A DNA stretch of 8,848 nucleotides from the NCBI GenBank assembly GCA_003519205.1, contig DOXE01000298.1:1-8848 (forward strand), read 5' to 3'. Made by a program: the position numbers and the translations under genes. This stretch comes from Chloroflexota bacterium (lineage in GTDB: Bacteria > Chloroflexota > Anaerolineae > Promineifilales > Promineifilaceae). Positions 1 to 7,716 of the stretch are shown in pieces. The notes beneath the pieces were generated by a model. That model was not told where the DNA came from and did not search any database. It saw only the letters and a program-made list of their open reading frames with translations. Each line of letters begins with the position of its first letter. Positions within the stretch are counted from its first letter, which is position 1.

Positions 1-548
1 TCCCCTTCGTAAAAACATAACAACGTATTACCATATCGTCGTTCGTCAAATAATACCAGGCTTTTAAGCTTTTGTTCTTTATATTCCTTGGGATCAATCT
101 GTACGATCACCATCCCCTGGGCAGACAAGTAATCACCCAACCGTTGGTCCAAGGTCAGCAACACCTTACTCCAAAGCTCATAATATTGGGGGGGTGCTAT
201 AAAAATGACATCATACGGTGTAATACCTTCGCGTCGTAGATAATCAAAAGCGTCCAGGTTGAGGACCTCAGCTCCATCAAACAAATGAGTGTGTTGTAAA
301 TTGAATTGTATTGTTTTGATCGCCGGCCGGGCTTTATCGACAAATACCACGGTGGTTGCTCCGCGGCTCAAAGCTTCGATTCCTACCTGGCCAGTACCAG
401 CAAATAAGTCCAACCATCGGGTGCCTTGGACCCAATCGCCAAGGATATTAAAGAGATTTTCCTTGACTCTATCCGTGATGGGGCGCGTGGCATCGCCTGG
501 GACTTTCTTCAATTTATGGCCACGGGCCTTACCAGCAATCACCCTCAT
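1..548 (-). CDS. rsmD: 16S rRNA (guanine-N2)-methyltransferase RsmD, partial at its C-terminus
   Basis: Class I SAM-dependent methyltransferase of the RsmD family, which methylates N2 of G966 (E. coli numbering) in 16S rRNA during 30S assembly in the cytoplasm. The 182 visible codons start MRVIAGKARG, the usual RsmD opening. They continue with TRPITDRVKENLFNIL (residues 21-36), the SAM-binding motif LDLFAGTGQVGIEALSRGA (46-64), an acidic motif II residue at D71, and the RRYGNT block (170-175) near the usual end. Only a few residues should be missing beyond the edge. The catalytic loop, normally DPPY, reads APPQY (118-122), so the acidic residue is replaced by Ala and a Gln is inserted. The ATG at 546-548 is preceded by an AGAGGA-type ribosome site about 8 bases upstream, and an alternative ATG just upstream hits a stop after one codon. 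The gene lies 21 bases after the membrane protein gene, so co-transcription is likely. The family call is firm. Confidence 0.93.
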   Translation of the reverse strand, partial: MRVIAGKARGHKLKKVPGDATRPITDRVKENLFNILGDWVQGTRWLDLFAGTGQVGIEALSRGATTVVFVDKARPAIKTIQFNLQHTHLFDGAEVLNLDAFDYLRREGITPYDVIFIAPPQYYELWSKVLLTLDQRLGDYLSAQGMVIVQIDPKEYKEQKLKSLVLFDERRYGNTLLCFYEG

Positions 549-569
549 TTCATAATCCTCTTGCCGGAA

Positions 570-2927
570 TTATTCAACTATCAATGGGGGGGACAAAATG
601 AAGTTGTCTCTAATTTGAGCACCACTATTATCGAGGAGTGGCAACCGCCATCCATCTTCAACAACCCATAGACCAAGCGACAACTGGTATTCACCCGGCG
701 GCAGATCTGCCGGCAACAGAAGTTGGTGTTCATCCCGCACATATTTGTCAATAGGCCAGCGCTTGGTCGGAAAATCTCCGGGATTCAATTTATCAGATTG
801 GGCCACAAGATTATCCTCAGCGTCCTTTAGATGTACAAATACCTGATAGTTAATATCCAGTGGCTGTAGCGCTTTCCAGTAAGCAGTGATTTCAACCTGG
901 TCGCCTGGATGCACAGTTCTTTCCGCCGAATCATATCCAATTAACGCGATCTGATCGCCAAATTTCGCATCAACATCAAACGACGCCGGAATTGCTTGTG
1001 CGCCGGTTGACATTTGATGCAACCAGCCGGCTCGCTCAATAATGACGGCGTTTAACAGGAATACAGCCAGGCTAATGCAAATTAGTGACCAGAGGACATG
1101 ATTCATTTTCTCATTTCCGATGCCTGTTTCATCATAATTTTCCGCTAACTCGGGTGGATTTCTATACCAGAACCAAGCAATTAATAACGCCAAAAATAGA
1201 GATATCCCGCTAATACCGACCGCCAGCGTGCGTGCTGGCGTTTGGCCGAATTCGACTTCGACCTCATGTTCACCAGCGGGCACCGGGACGACGAGGAACC
1301 CTTCTGGTCTTCCTACTTCTGTTTTTACAGCCTGCCCATCGACGGTACCCCGCCAACCGGGAAAATCAAATAGGAACAACCGTAAAAGAAAGTCATTATT
1401 TCCTGAAACATGATACCGAAAATGCAAAGGAGAGAGATACTCTGTAATTACTTCTGTATCTTCAGGAAGTGTAGCCCAATTCACCCTATCAATAGGCTGA
1501 TTATTTAGTATCGCCTCCTTCATTGCTCCTTTGGCCTTAGGCATTATATCTACCCTGGCTGGCACAAAATCGGCAGTTGAAGTTGTTCCGAGCCACCGGC
1601 CGGATAGCTCTTCCTGTAGCACACGGGCAGCCGTTGTCGCACCAAAATCCTCGGGCCATGGCGGAACCTGGATAAGTGCAAGCGAAGATATCATTATGAG
1701 ACCAACAGCTATCGCCGGGACAAGAAACTTTACTCTAGGAGCCACGCGCTGCAAAACAACATCAGTACCGATCCCATTCAATACAGCCAGAACTGCTGCC
1801 AAGGGGCCCAGCAATCGCCAGGGAAATTGCAGAAACTGGATGAGAGGCAGGATCTCCCAAAAGAATGTTGAAACAGGCAAGATCATGAGAACAAGCCCGG
1901 CTGAAGCAAAGACAAAATACCAACCCTGGGATCTTCTTCTGGCCCAGCCTACCGCGACCGCCAAGATTCCAATGCCGCCTAGCAATAATTGAACCAGGCC
2001 GCCTGAGAGTAAAAAATTCGGTTCCGATGCCCCCCAGTCAATCCGTTGAGGCAAAGAGAACAACTCTCTAACCGTAAGAAAATGATTTCTAAAATCGAAA
2101 TGACCGCCTTTTCCTACCAAGCTACTCAAGTTGACCGCATCTTGTTCCAGGACCAGAGCAAGCCAGAAAAATGCGGCAACTCCAACTCCCAGGATCAAGG
2201 AATTTAACAAACGAAACTGAAGGATCCATGATGCAAGATTGGACCTATGATCGAAAGGTGACCTTATACCGCCTATAATCATTTGCCAGATAACCCAACC
2301 TGCAAGGAGGGTTGTGAAAACCATGGCCATGAGGTTGTGTGATAGCACAACAGCAGAAACCAGCGTAATTGAAATGAGCCAATTCCAGGAGCTTGGGCGC
2401 CGGCGCAGGCGATCCATGGCCCAAAGAGCTAGTGGAAATAAGGCAAAACTGAATGATTCTGCTAAGTCGCCCCTTGCGTGAGGATCCACAAATAAAACGT
2501 AAGGCGCGTAAATATAAGCTGCTGCACTGACCAAGCCGGCCGGTCTCCCCCATAGTTCACGGACATAACTGTACATACCAATTCCAGCACCAGCTAGGCC
2601 TAGGATAAATAACGCCTTAACGGCTTGGACTGGCCCGAGTACCGGCATGAAGTCGATGCCTAATCCTAAATAGTAAGTTAGTGGGGCATAATAATTGAAT
2701 ATCGGGTATCCGTAGCCATAATAAAAATTGGGCGCCCAGCGCGGAAACAATTCACCCGCTCGGATAAGCCGGCTAAGTTCCGCCAAACGAAATATATGCA
2801 ATTCAGCGTCTGTTTCCAACGGTAGACTGGGCCGGCTTATAAAAGGCCATAAAGCCAACAAACAAATGGCCAGGACGACAAAAATACCTGGATCGACGTG
2901 GGAGAAGCCTCGCTTAATTCTGGACAT
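570..2927 (-). CDS. Multi-spanning membrane protein, PTPS-related/YfhO-like (putative GT-C glycosyltransferase)
   Basis: A 785-residue integral membrane protein resembling the '6-pyruvoyl-tetrahydropterin synthase related' membrane family, whose name reflects history, not activity. Hydrophobic segments lie near residues 14-32, 98-118, 131-148, 157-172, 183-220, 240-260, 308-328, 336-355, 371-390 and 400-420, with two more at 567-588 and 610-631. The first extracytoplasmic loop carries LETDAELHIFR (37-47), an acidic pair placed like the catalytic acids of GT-C enzymes. DPHARGDLAE (148-157) and QFPWRLLGP (367-375) are also family-like. Residues about 500-560, including PGWRGTVDG (523-531), look like the YfhO-type beta domain. 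Residues about 650-785 form a second soluble beta-rich domain. By inference it moves sugars from lipid carriers to an acceptor outside the membrane; donor and acceptor are unknown. The ATG is the first possible start, since an in-frame TGA lies four codons upstream, but no good ribosome site is visible. It lies 71 bases after sucD. Confidence 0.8.
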   Translation of the reverse strand: MSRIKRGFSHVDPGIFVVLAICLLALWPFISRPSLPLETDAELHIFRLAELSRLIRAGELFPRWAPNFYYGYGYPIFNYYAPLTYYLGLGIDFMPVLGPVQAVKALFILGLAGAGIGMYSYVRELWGRPAGLVSAAAYIYAPYVLFVDPHARGDLAESFSFALFPLALWAMDRLRRRPSSWNWLISITLVSAVVLSHNLMAMVFTTLLAGWVIWQMIIGGIRSPFDHRSNLASWILQFRLLNSLILGVGVAAFFWLALVLEQDAVNLSSLVGKGGHFDFRNHFLTVRELFSLPQRIDWGASEPNFLLSGGLVQLLLGGIGILAVAVGWARRRSQGWYFVFASAGLVLMILPVSTFFWEILPLIQFLQFPWRLLGPLAAVLAVLNGIGTDVVLQRVAPRVKFLVPAIAVGLIMISSLALIQVPPWPEDFGATTAARVLQEELSGRWLGTTSTADFVPARVDIMPKAKGAMKEAILNNQPIDRVNWATLPEDTEVITEYLSPLHFRYHVSGNNDFLLRLFLFDFPGWRGTVDGQAVKTEVGRPEGFLVVPVPAGEHEVEVEFGQTPARTLAVGISGISLFLALLIAWFWYRNPPELAENYDETGIGNEKMNHVLWSLICISLAVFLLNAVIIERAGWLHQMSTGAQAIPASFDVDAKFGDQIALIGYDSAERTVHPGDQVEITAYWKALQPLDINYQVFVHLKDAEDNLVAQSDKLNPGDFPTKRWPIDKYVRDEHQLLLPADLPPGEYQLSLGLWVVEDGWRLPLLDNSGAQIRDNFILSPPLIVE

Positions 2928-2998
2928 CGAGGTGTATCAGGCAGTTAAAACGCGATAAGTGTTCTTGTTTTTGGGGGGAAAATCCTGCCACAGATCGC

Positions 2999-3880
2999 TT
3001 AACTTATCAACTCGACAATCTGTTCGGGGTGATCTGCAACCTTAACGCCAACAGCTTCGAGGGCTTCTATCTTGGCCTCGGCCGTTCCCGAAGCACCTTC
3101 GACGATGGCACCGGCGTGACCCATACGCCGGCCTGGTGGTGCTGTTCGACCCGCTATAAAGGCAGCTACAGGTTTAGTCATGGATTTTGAGATATAGGCT
3201 GCTGCCAACTGCTCGTCATTCCCACCAATCTCGCCGATTATTACCACCCGATCGGTTTCAGGATCTTCCTCAAACATGCGCAAGACGTCGATAAAATTAG
3301 ACCCGATTATTGGATCCCCGCCTATGCCAATACAGGTAGATTGTCCGATACCCCTGGAAGTCAAAGCGTAGATCACCTCGTAGGTAAGAGTGCCGCTACG
3401 TGAGACAATGCCAGCCCGTCCAGGCATGACAATTGAACCTGGAGTTATACCTACTTTTGTGCCTGACATACCTGCCCGGCCAGGTTTTCCAGGTGTTATC
3501 AATCCGGGACAATTAGGGCCAACCAAACGAACGCCCAGGCGATCAAGATAAGCCCGGACTTCTATCATATCCTGAACGGGTATGCCTTCGGTTAAACAAA
3601 TGATGAGGGGAATACCGGCATCAGCCGCTTCGTACATTGAGTCGGCCGCAAATCGAGCGGGAACGGAAATCATCGAACAATTGGCTCCCGTTGCTTCCAT
3701 CGCTTTTTGAGCCGTGTTGAAAACGGGTACGCCATGTACCCATTGACCTCCTTTGCCTGGCGTGATCCCCCCAACAACGTTTGTACCATAGGCCAGCATT
3801 TTCTCAGTATGGAACATGCCCTGCCGCCCAGTAATGCCATGGACAAGTAGACGAGTGTTCTGATCGATCAAGATGCTCAT
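2999..3880 (-). CDS. sucD: Succinate-CoA ligase (ADP/GDP-forming), alpha subunit
   Basis: Alpha subunit of succinyl-CoA synthetase, which with SucC interconverts succinyl-CoA plus NDP and phosphate with succinate, CoA and NTP in the cytosolic TCA cycle. At 293 residues it is of normal length. The N-terminal CoA-binding Rossmann domain shows [14 protein letters not shown] (15-28) and [11 protein letters not shown] (35-45). GPNCPG (121-126), SRSGTLTYE (160-168), GIGGDP (185-190) and GEIGG (216-220) follow. The phospho-acceptor histidine is H255 in RMGHAGAIV (252-260). Compared with B. subtilis and Thermus SucD from memory, about eight extra residues sit between NCPG and the VGI segment (about 131-138). 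They contain PGRAG, which recurs at 153-157. The ATG follows an AGG-type ribosome site about 9 bases away, and the gap from sucC is 25 bases, as expected for an operon. A malate-CoA ligase (MtkB) is a related alternative, but the motifs fit SucD better. Confidence 0.95.
   Translation of the reverse strand: MSILIDQNTRLLVHGITGRQGMFHTEKMLAYGTNVVGGITPGKGGQWVHGVPVFNTAQKAMEATGANCSMISVPARFAADSMYEAADAGIPLIICLTEGIPVQDMIEVRAYLDRLGVRLVGPNCPGLITPGKPGRAGMSGTKVGITPGSIVMPGRAGIVSRSGTLTYEVIYALTSRGIGQSTCIGIGGDPIIGSNFIDVLRMFEEDPETDRVVIIGEIGGNDEQLAAAYISKSMTKPVAAFIAGRTAPPGRRMGHAGAIVEGASGTAEAKIEALEAVGVKVADHPEQIVELIS
3408..3484 (-). repeat. Imperfect 17-base direct repeat within sucD
   Basis: Two 17-base copies lie at 3468-3484 and 3408-3424, exactly 60 bases (20 codons) apart. 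They match at 14 of 17 positions, and all three differences fall at third codon positions. Both encode Pro-Gly-Arg-Ala-Gly. The first copy lies in the stretch of SucD that looks inserted relative to familiar homologues, so it may have arisen by local duplication; chance convergence on a Gly/Pro-rich loop is the alternative. Confidence 0.5.
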
Positions 3881-3905
3881 TTATTAATACCTACCTTCAA
3901 ATCCT

Positions 3906-5033
3906 TTACGCCAAAGCCACAGCCTTTTGGGCTGCCTCAGTGAGGGTTGTAGCCGTTGCCATGTTGGCGTCGGCCAATATCTGCAAACCTTCTTCGGCAT
4001 TTGTTCCCAGCAATCGAACTACCATTGGAATATCTGAACCAATCTGTTTCAATGCCTCTACAATGCCATTTGCTACTTCGTCACCCCTAACAATACCGCC
4101 AAAAATATTGAAAAGGACGGCTTTTACTTTGGCATCAGCTAGGATAATTCGCAGGGCCGCTGTTACGCTTTCGGTAGTGGCTCCACCCCCGATATCGAGA
4201 AAATTCGCAGGTTCGCCACCGTATAATTTGATAACATCCATCGTTGCCATGGCAAGGCCGGCTCCGTTCACCATACAACCGATATTCCCATCAAGCTGAA
4301 TATAACTCAGACCATATTGACGGGCTTCACGTTCTGATTCAGTCTCCTCGTCAACGTCTCTCATTTCGGCTAATTCTGGGTGGCGAAATAGGGCATTATC
4401 GTCAATGGACAGTTTCCCGTCAACTGCAAGCAAGCCATTTTCGCCTGTGACAACTAATGGATTAATCTCGGCCAAAGAAGCATCCACTGCCCGAAAAGCG
4501 TCAAATAGTCCGGTTGTAATTATATGAAATTCACGCCAAAGTTTGGGTGGTAGATCCATTCCCGAGGCAACATATGTGGATTGATAAGACCGAAGACCAA
4601 TCATGGGATCGATGTGAATGCGAAATATCTTTTCCGGAGTCTCTGCGGCTACCTGCTCAATATCCATGCCGCCTGCTGCAGATGCCATCATCATCGGCAA
4701 ACGACGGGAGCGATCGATGAGAATAGCCAGGTATATTTCGTCACGTATGTTGGCCGCTTCGTCGACAAGAACCTTACGCACCGTATAACCCTTGATATCC
4801 AATCCCAAGATCTGATTGGCTATGGATTCGGCTTCATCAGGGTCATTAGCCAGCTTGACACCGCCAGCCTTACCCCGGCCACCGGTTAGTACTTGACTCT
4901 TCACGACGACCCGGCCGCCTAGCTCTCGAGCGATAGATCTGGCCTGGCTGCCGGTCGTAGCTACCTTCCCTTTCGGAATTGGGACGCCATGCTGGGCGAA
5001 AAGCCATTTGGCTTGATACTCATGCAAATTCAC
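3906..5033 (-). CDS. sucC: Succinate-CoA ligase (ADP/GDP-forming), beta subunit
   Basis: Beta subunit of succinyl-CoA synthetase, supplying the nucleotide-binding ATP-grasp domain and part of the active site. Its 375 residues are close to the family norm. The start [12 protein letters not shown] is diagnostic. The nucleotide-binding segment [17 protein letters not shown] spans 42-58, EINPL (189-193) and [10 protein letters not shown] (205-214) supply metal-binding acidic residues, and [14 protein letters not shown] (249-262), [12 protein letters not shown] (309-320) and [11 protein letters not shown] (339-349) form the CoA-ligase domain. Pro20 matches the E. coli enzyme at a position tied to nucleotide choice; that is suggestive only. 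The start codon is GTG (5031-5033), placed by the canonical N-terminus and an AAGGAGA ribosome site six bases upstream. The first 14 bases overlap the end of the PLP-enzyme gene in another frame, which suggests coupled translation. The related MtkA of malate-CoA ligase is less likely, as this protein has NIFGGI where MtkA, as I recall it, has NIFAGI. Confidence 0.95.
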   Translation of the reverse strand: MNLHEYQAKWLFAQHGVPIPKGKVATTGSQARSIARELGGRVVVKSQVLTGGRGKAGGVKLANDPDEAESIANQILGLDIKGYTVRKVLVDEAANIRDEIYLAILIDRSRRLPMMMASAAGGMDIEQVAAETPEKIFRIHIDPMIGLRSYQSTYVASGMDLPPKLWREFHIITTGLFDAFRAVDASLAEINPLVVTGENGLLAVDGKLSIDDNALFRHPELAEMRDVDEETESEREARQYGLSYIQLDGNIGCMVNGAGLAMATMDVIKLYGGEPANFLDIGGGATTESVTAALRIILADAKVKAVLFNIFGGIVRGDEVANGIVEALKQIGSDIPMVVRLLGTNAEEGLQILADANMATATTLTEAAQKAVALA

Positions 5034-6168
5034 TGATGCTCTCCTTTGAAAACTTGTTTCTGGATATCATATCTATTTGTTTACCTCCAAGCGTCTGATA
5101 CTGGCCCATTAGATTTGCAGTCAAGCAAGAATGGACCGGCAAGATTGCGACTAGATCGCCGACATTCACTGACTTAAATAGTTGTTCTTCGGCGTCAATG
5201 ACGCCATGTTCTTGTGAAAGATTGATAATGGCGCTGTTTTGGAACATGCCCGACCAACAACCATCTTCCATCAAGCAAATTCCTCCATAGATAGGCACCT
5301 GGTGATTTGTCAGGCTATTAGCGGGTAATGATTCTTTGGATAGATGAATCGCCCCTCCATAGATCACGATTTGATTCCTGGCAGCATGTTTTGAAATGAC
5401 CGGACAGGCTAAGGCCAGAGCCACATCCTCTTCCCGACAACTGCCAAACCAGACCTGGGACAAGTCATAGAAGATAAAGTTTCCCGGCCGTATCTCATCC
5501 ACTTCCCCGAAATTTTCTATTAGACTACATCCAGGTGTATCTCCTACAGAAATTTGAACGTCGTATCCTTGTTGACTCAATTCGTATTGGACAATGGTCA
5601 TCCGCTCTAAAGATTGTCGGTAAATGGCCCGAATTTTCTCGGCCGAAGTTTCGCCATAAGTATGGCCTGCGTGGGTGAGCAAGCCTTTTACTCTCAATTT
5701 TTTCGCCGATTTGACGCTTCTAGCAACCTGCATGATTGAGCTAGGATCATCCCATAATAATCCGGTACGATGATAACCGACGTCGATTTTAAGCCACACT
5801 TGCAGGTCCGACCCAATTTGCTGTCGTAAACTGTCAACCGCCTCCACCGATTCAACCACAACCCCGAGTTTGATCCGAGATGCAAGGTAATCGATAGCAT
5901 CAAGTTGCCGAAGATTTACCGGTATGGCTATTGTGATATCGGCCCATTCGTGCCTGGCGAAGTATAGGGCCATATCGACGGAGGATACGGTGATCGCTGT
6001 CACCCCTTTATCACGAAACCATTGTCCGATCTCAGCCGACTGGTGGGTCTTGAAGTGCGGCCTGAACCGAACTCCACTGCGAGTTGCTTTCTCGACCATC
6101 CTGTCGATGTTGGCCAAGGCCCTCTTCTCGTTCAACAGGAGGGTTGGTTTCGTTATTTGAAGTGCCAT
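5020..6168 (-). CDS. DSD1-family PLP enzyme (D-threonine aldolase/D-serine dehydratase-like)
   Basis: A fold-type III (alanine racemase fold) PLP enzyme of 382 residues with the C-terminal D-serine-dehydratase-like domain. Family members cleave or dehydrate D-3-hydroxy amino acids: D-threonine aldolase, D-serine dehydratase and 3-hydroxy-D-aspartate aldolase. The PLP lysine should be K40 in [10 protein letters not shown] (34-43). HAGHTYG (166-172), SVGDTPGCS (207-215, likely phosphate-binding) and [11 protein letters not shown] (225-235) are typical of the group. The metal site expected in the C-terminal domain is H346 and C348 in [11 protein letters not shown] (343-353). All key residues are present, so the enzyme should be active. 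The substrate cannot be read from sequence. The ATG has only a weak ribosome site. The gene follows a 149-base gap after the aldo/keto reductase gene and overlaps sucC by 14 bases, so it is probably the first gene of an operon with sucCD. Confidence 0.88.
   Translation of the reverse strand: MALQITKPTLLLNEKRALANIDRMVEKATRSGVRFRPHFKTHQSAEIGQWFRDKGVTAITVSSVDMALYFARHEWADITIAIPVNLRQLDAIDYLASRIKLGVVVESVEAVDSLRQQIGSDLQVWLKIDVGYHRTGLLWDDPSSIMQVARSVKSAKKLRVKGLLTHAGHTYGETSAEKIRAIYRQSLERMTIVQYELSQQGYDVQISVGDTPGCSLIENFGEVDEIRPGNFIFYDLSQVWFGSCREEDVALALACPVISKHAARNQIVIYGGAIHLSKESLPANSLTNHQVPIYGGICLMEDGCWSGMFQNSAIINLSQEHGVIDAEEQLFKSVNVGDLVAILPVHSCLTANLMGQYQTLGGKQIDMISRNKFSKESISEFA
5034..5046 (-). promoter_or_regulatory. 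Strong ribosome binding site of sucC inside the upstream gene
   Basis: On the minus strand AAGGAGA (5040-5046) is followed by a six-base spacer and the GTG start of sucC. The site lies within the last codons of the PLP-enzyme gene. It decides the GTG start and shows that sucC is translated from a message covering both genes. Confidence 0.8.
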
Positions 6169-6217
6169 AGCGTTATTGGGTCAATTCCCTAAAAAGCTTC
6201 AGGAAGATAAGAATCCA

Positions 6218-6237
6218 CTAGACTGTCGTCCAGCTAG
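6218..6237 (-). terminator. Small hairpin in the gap after the aldo/keto reductase gene, possible weak terminator
   Basis: CTAG-A-CTG (6218-6225) pairs with CAGCTAG (6231-6237), giving a seven-pair stem with one bulged A and a five-base loop. Read on the minus strand it is followed by a U-rich but interrupted stretch, TTCTTATCTT, not a clean U run. It sits about 80 bases after the reductase stop and about 50 before the PLP-enzyme start. It could partly separate the two transcription units. No convincing sigma-70 promoter was found elsewhere in the 149-base gap (6169-6317). Confidence 0.25.
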
Positions 6238-6317
6238 AGTCCCATTCAAACTTGAGAAACGCACGATTAATCTACAATGCAAATAATTGCTCTTCATCCT
6301 CGATCAGAGACTACCAT

Positions 6318-7298
6318 TCATTCATGACCTGAAATTGGACGTGGCTGATATAGTTCTTCCAAATACGCCATCTCATCATCGGTTAGTTGGATATCCAAGG
6401 CTGAAATCGCTTCCTCCAAATGTTTCATCTTGCTGATGCCTACAATCGGGCAGGTCACTCCCGGTTTGTGGAGCAACCAGGCCAAGGCGATTTGAGCTGG
6501 GCTCACTTTGTGATTATTCGCCGTCTGGATAACCCTATCGACGATTTCAAAATCAGAATCTTTGTAATACATTTCATCAGCCAGTGAATCGTTTTGTGCC
6601 CGGCTTGTCTGACCACCGCCACCTTTATATCGATTTCCGGCTAGGAAACCCCGGGCAAGTGGGCTCCATGGAATGAGACCAATTCCTTCATGGAGGCATA
6701 GGGGAATCATTTCCCTTTCCTCCTCCCGGTAGATGAGGTTGTAATGGTTTTGCATGGATATAAATCGGGGCCAACCATGAAGGTCTGCCAGATACAGTGC
6801 CTTCGCAAATTGCCAGGCAAACATACTGGAAGCACCAATGTATCGGACTTTACCTGATGCGACTAGATTGTCGAGGGCAGCGAGGGTTTCCTCGATAGGC
6901 GTCTCATAATCCCAGCGATGAATTTGGTACAGATCGATATAATCTGTGCCTAGGCGGTTTAAGGACGCATTGACCGAATCAATGATATGTTTACGAGAAA
7001 GACCCCGATCATTTGGATCATTACTCATTGGAAAATACGTCTTGGTGGCGATGATCACATCACTTCTTCGAGCAAAATCGTTTAGGGCTCTTCCGACTAT
7101 CTCCTCGCTTACGCCATTTGAGTACATGTCAGCCGTGTCGAAAAAGTTGATGCCGAAATCTAACGCTCGACTTATTAACTGCCTGCTATCTGCTTCTTCG
7201 AGAATGTATTCCCGCCATTCCGGTGAACCAAAAGTTAAGGTTCCTAGGCAAATCCGAGAAACTTTTAATCCTGAACGGCCGAGCCTAATATATTCCAT
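6318..7298 (-). CDS. YajO-like aldo/keto reductase
   Basis: A cytosolic NAD(P)H-dependent (alpha/beta)8-barrel oxidoreductase of 326 residues, close to the full family length. The catalytic tetrad is visible: D54 and Y59 in NFFDTADMYS (51-60), K86 in VIIATK (81-86) and H127 in LYQIHRWD (123-130). The segments RWDYETPIEETL (128-139), YIGASSM (about 153-159) and the NHYNLIYREEEREM block in mid-protein closely resemble E. coli YajO, reported to make 1-deoxyxylulose 5-phosphate from ribulose 5-phosphate. IPWSPLARGFLAGN follows, and the C-terminal cofactor-binding part includes CPIVGISK. YajO-like activity is an inference, because this superfamily is broad and the physiological substrate could be another sugar or ketone. 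The start MEYIRLGRSGLKVSRICLG is canonical. The ribosome site is weak, but the cupin stop is only 15 bases upstream, so the two genes are probably co-transcribed. Confidence 0.92.
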   Translation of the reverse strand: MEYIRLGRSGLKVSRICLGTLTFGSPEWREYILEEADSRQLISRALDFGINFFDTADMYSNGVSEEIVGRALNDFARRSDVIIATKTYFPMSNDPNDRGLSRKHIIDSVNASLNRLGTDYIDLYQIHRWDYETPIEETLAALDNLVASGKVRYIGASSMFAWQFAKALYLADLHGWPRFISMQNHYNLIYREEEREMIPLCLHEGIGLIPWSPLARGFLAGNRYKGGGGQTSRAQNDSLADEMYYKDSDFEIVDRVIQTANNHKVSPAQIALAWLLHKPGVTCPIVGISKMKHLEEAISALDIQLTDDEMAYLEELYQPRPISGHE

Positions 7299-7313
7299 AT
7301 GAAATCTCTATCT

Positions 7314-7631
7314 CTAACGGTGTGCTTCCAAGCAAACAACACCTTGCGGCCCAACCAGTGCATCATGTTCCGTCCGGTAGGGTAAATCAAGCCGATCACC
7401 AGAAAATAACTCGATCCGTTGGCCAGACTTTGGTAAGCCAAAGGTAATAGAACCCTGGACCACGTAAATGACCTTGCCATAGCCATGAGAATGAGCACCG
7501 TAAACGTCACCAGGACGATTCGACCATTTGTAAGCGATTAAATCCTCATCTCTAATCAGTTTCTGGATTGCCGCTTCTGTAACGGGCTTCTCACCAGACC
7601 ACCGGGTTATCTTAACACCTTTTTCTATCAT
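7314..7631 (-). CDS. Small single-domain cupin protein
   Basis: A 105-residue cytosolic protein with one cupin beta-barrel. Cupin motif 1 covers GDVYGAHSHGYGKVIYVVQG (41-60): H47 and H49 are in place, but the usual Glu metal ligand is replaced, with K53 at about that position. Motif 2 runs through SGDRLDLPYRTEHDALVG (77-94), with H89 as the remaining histidine ligand. Three histidines could still hold a metal, so it may be an enzyme (isomerase or dioxygenase type) or a small-molecule-binding protein; the sequence does not say which. The ATG is preceded by AGGGA about four bases away and GGGAG further up. It is the first gene of the minus-strand set and lies 15 bases before the aldo/keto reductase, suggesting a shared pathway. 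Function is otherwise unknown. Confidence 0.82.
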   Translation of the reverse strand: MIEKGVKITRWSGEKPVTEAAIQKLIRDEDLIAYKWSNRPGDVYGAHSHGYGKVIYVVQGSITFGLPKSGQRIELFSGDRLDLPYRTEHDALVGPQGVVCLEAHR

Positions 7632-7699
7632 TGATCCCTATCTCCCACACCGTTTAACCCAATTACATCATAGTTTAACTTTTTTGCATCATTACTATT

Positions 7700-7705
7700 T
7701 ATGAT
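7700..7705 (+). promoter_or_regulatory. Candidate -10 element for the flippase-like gene
   Basis: TATGAT, close to the sigma-70 -10 consensus, lies 11 bases before the GTG at 7717. A poor -35 match (TTTAAC, 7674-7679) is 20 bases upstream, so support is weak. If used, transcription would start near 7712, giving an almost leaderless GTG or a short leader before the ATG at 7753. On the minus strand another TATGAT occurs at 7667-7672, pointing towards the cupin gene, also without a good -35. Confidence 0.3.
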
Positions 7706-7716
7706 AAGGTCCCTTC

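Noticed and set aside
586..592. Seven-G run near the end of the membrane protein gene, a possible frameshift site
   Set aside because: The frame continues normally to a stop a few codons later, with spacing that fits the rsmD start; nothing suggests slippage.
1531..1992. Open frame of 153 codons on the plus strand opposite the membrane protein gene
   Set aside because: It has no recognisable motif and lies opposite a well-supported coding region, so it is a shadow frame.
2928..2998. Short inverted repeats (GCGAT/ATCGC and GGCAG/CTGCC) between sucD and the membrane protein gene
   Set aside because: The stems are five pairs with very long loops and no U tract follows, so they are probably chance.
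2999..5033. Malate-CoA ligase (MtkAB) instead of SucCD
   Set aside because: NIFGGI in the beta subunit and the NCPG-ITPG pattern in the alpha subunit fit succinate-CoA ligase better, and no serine-cycle gene is nearby.
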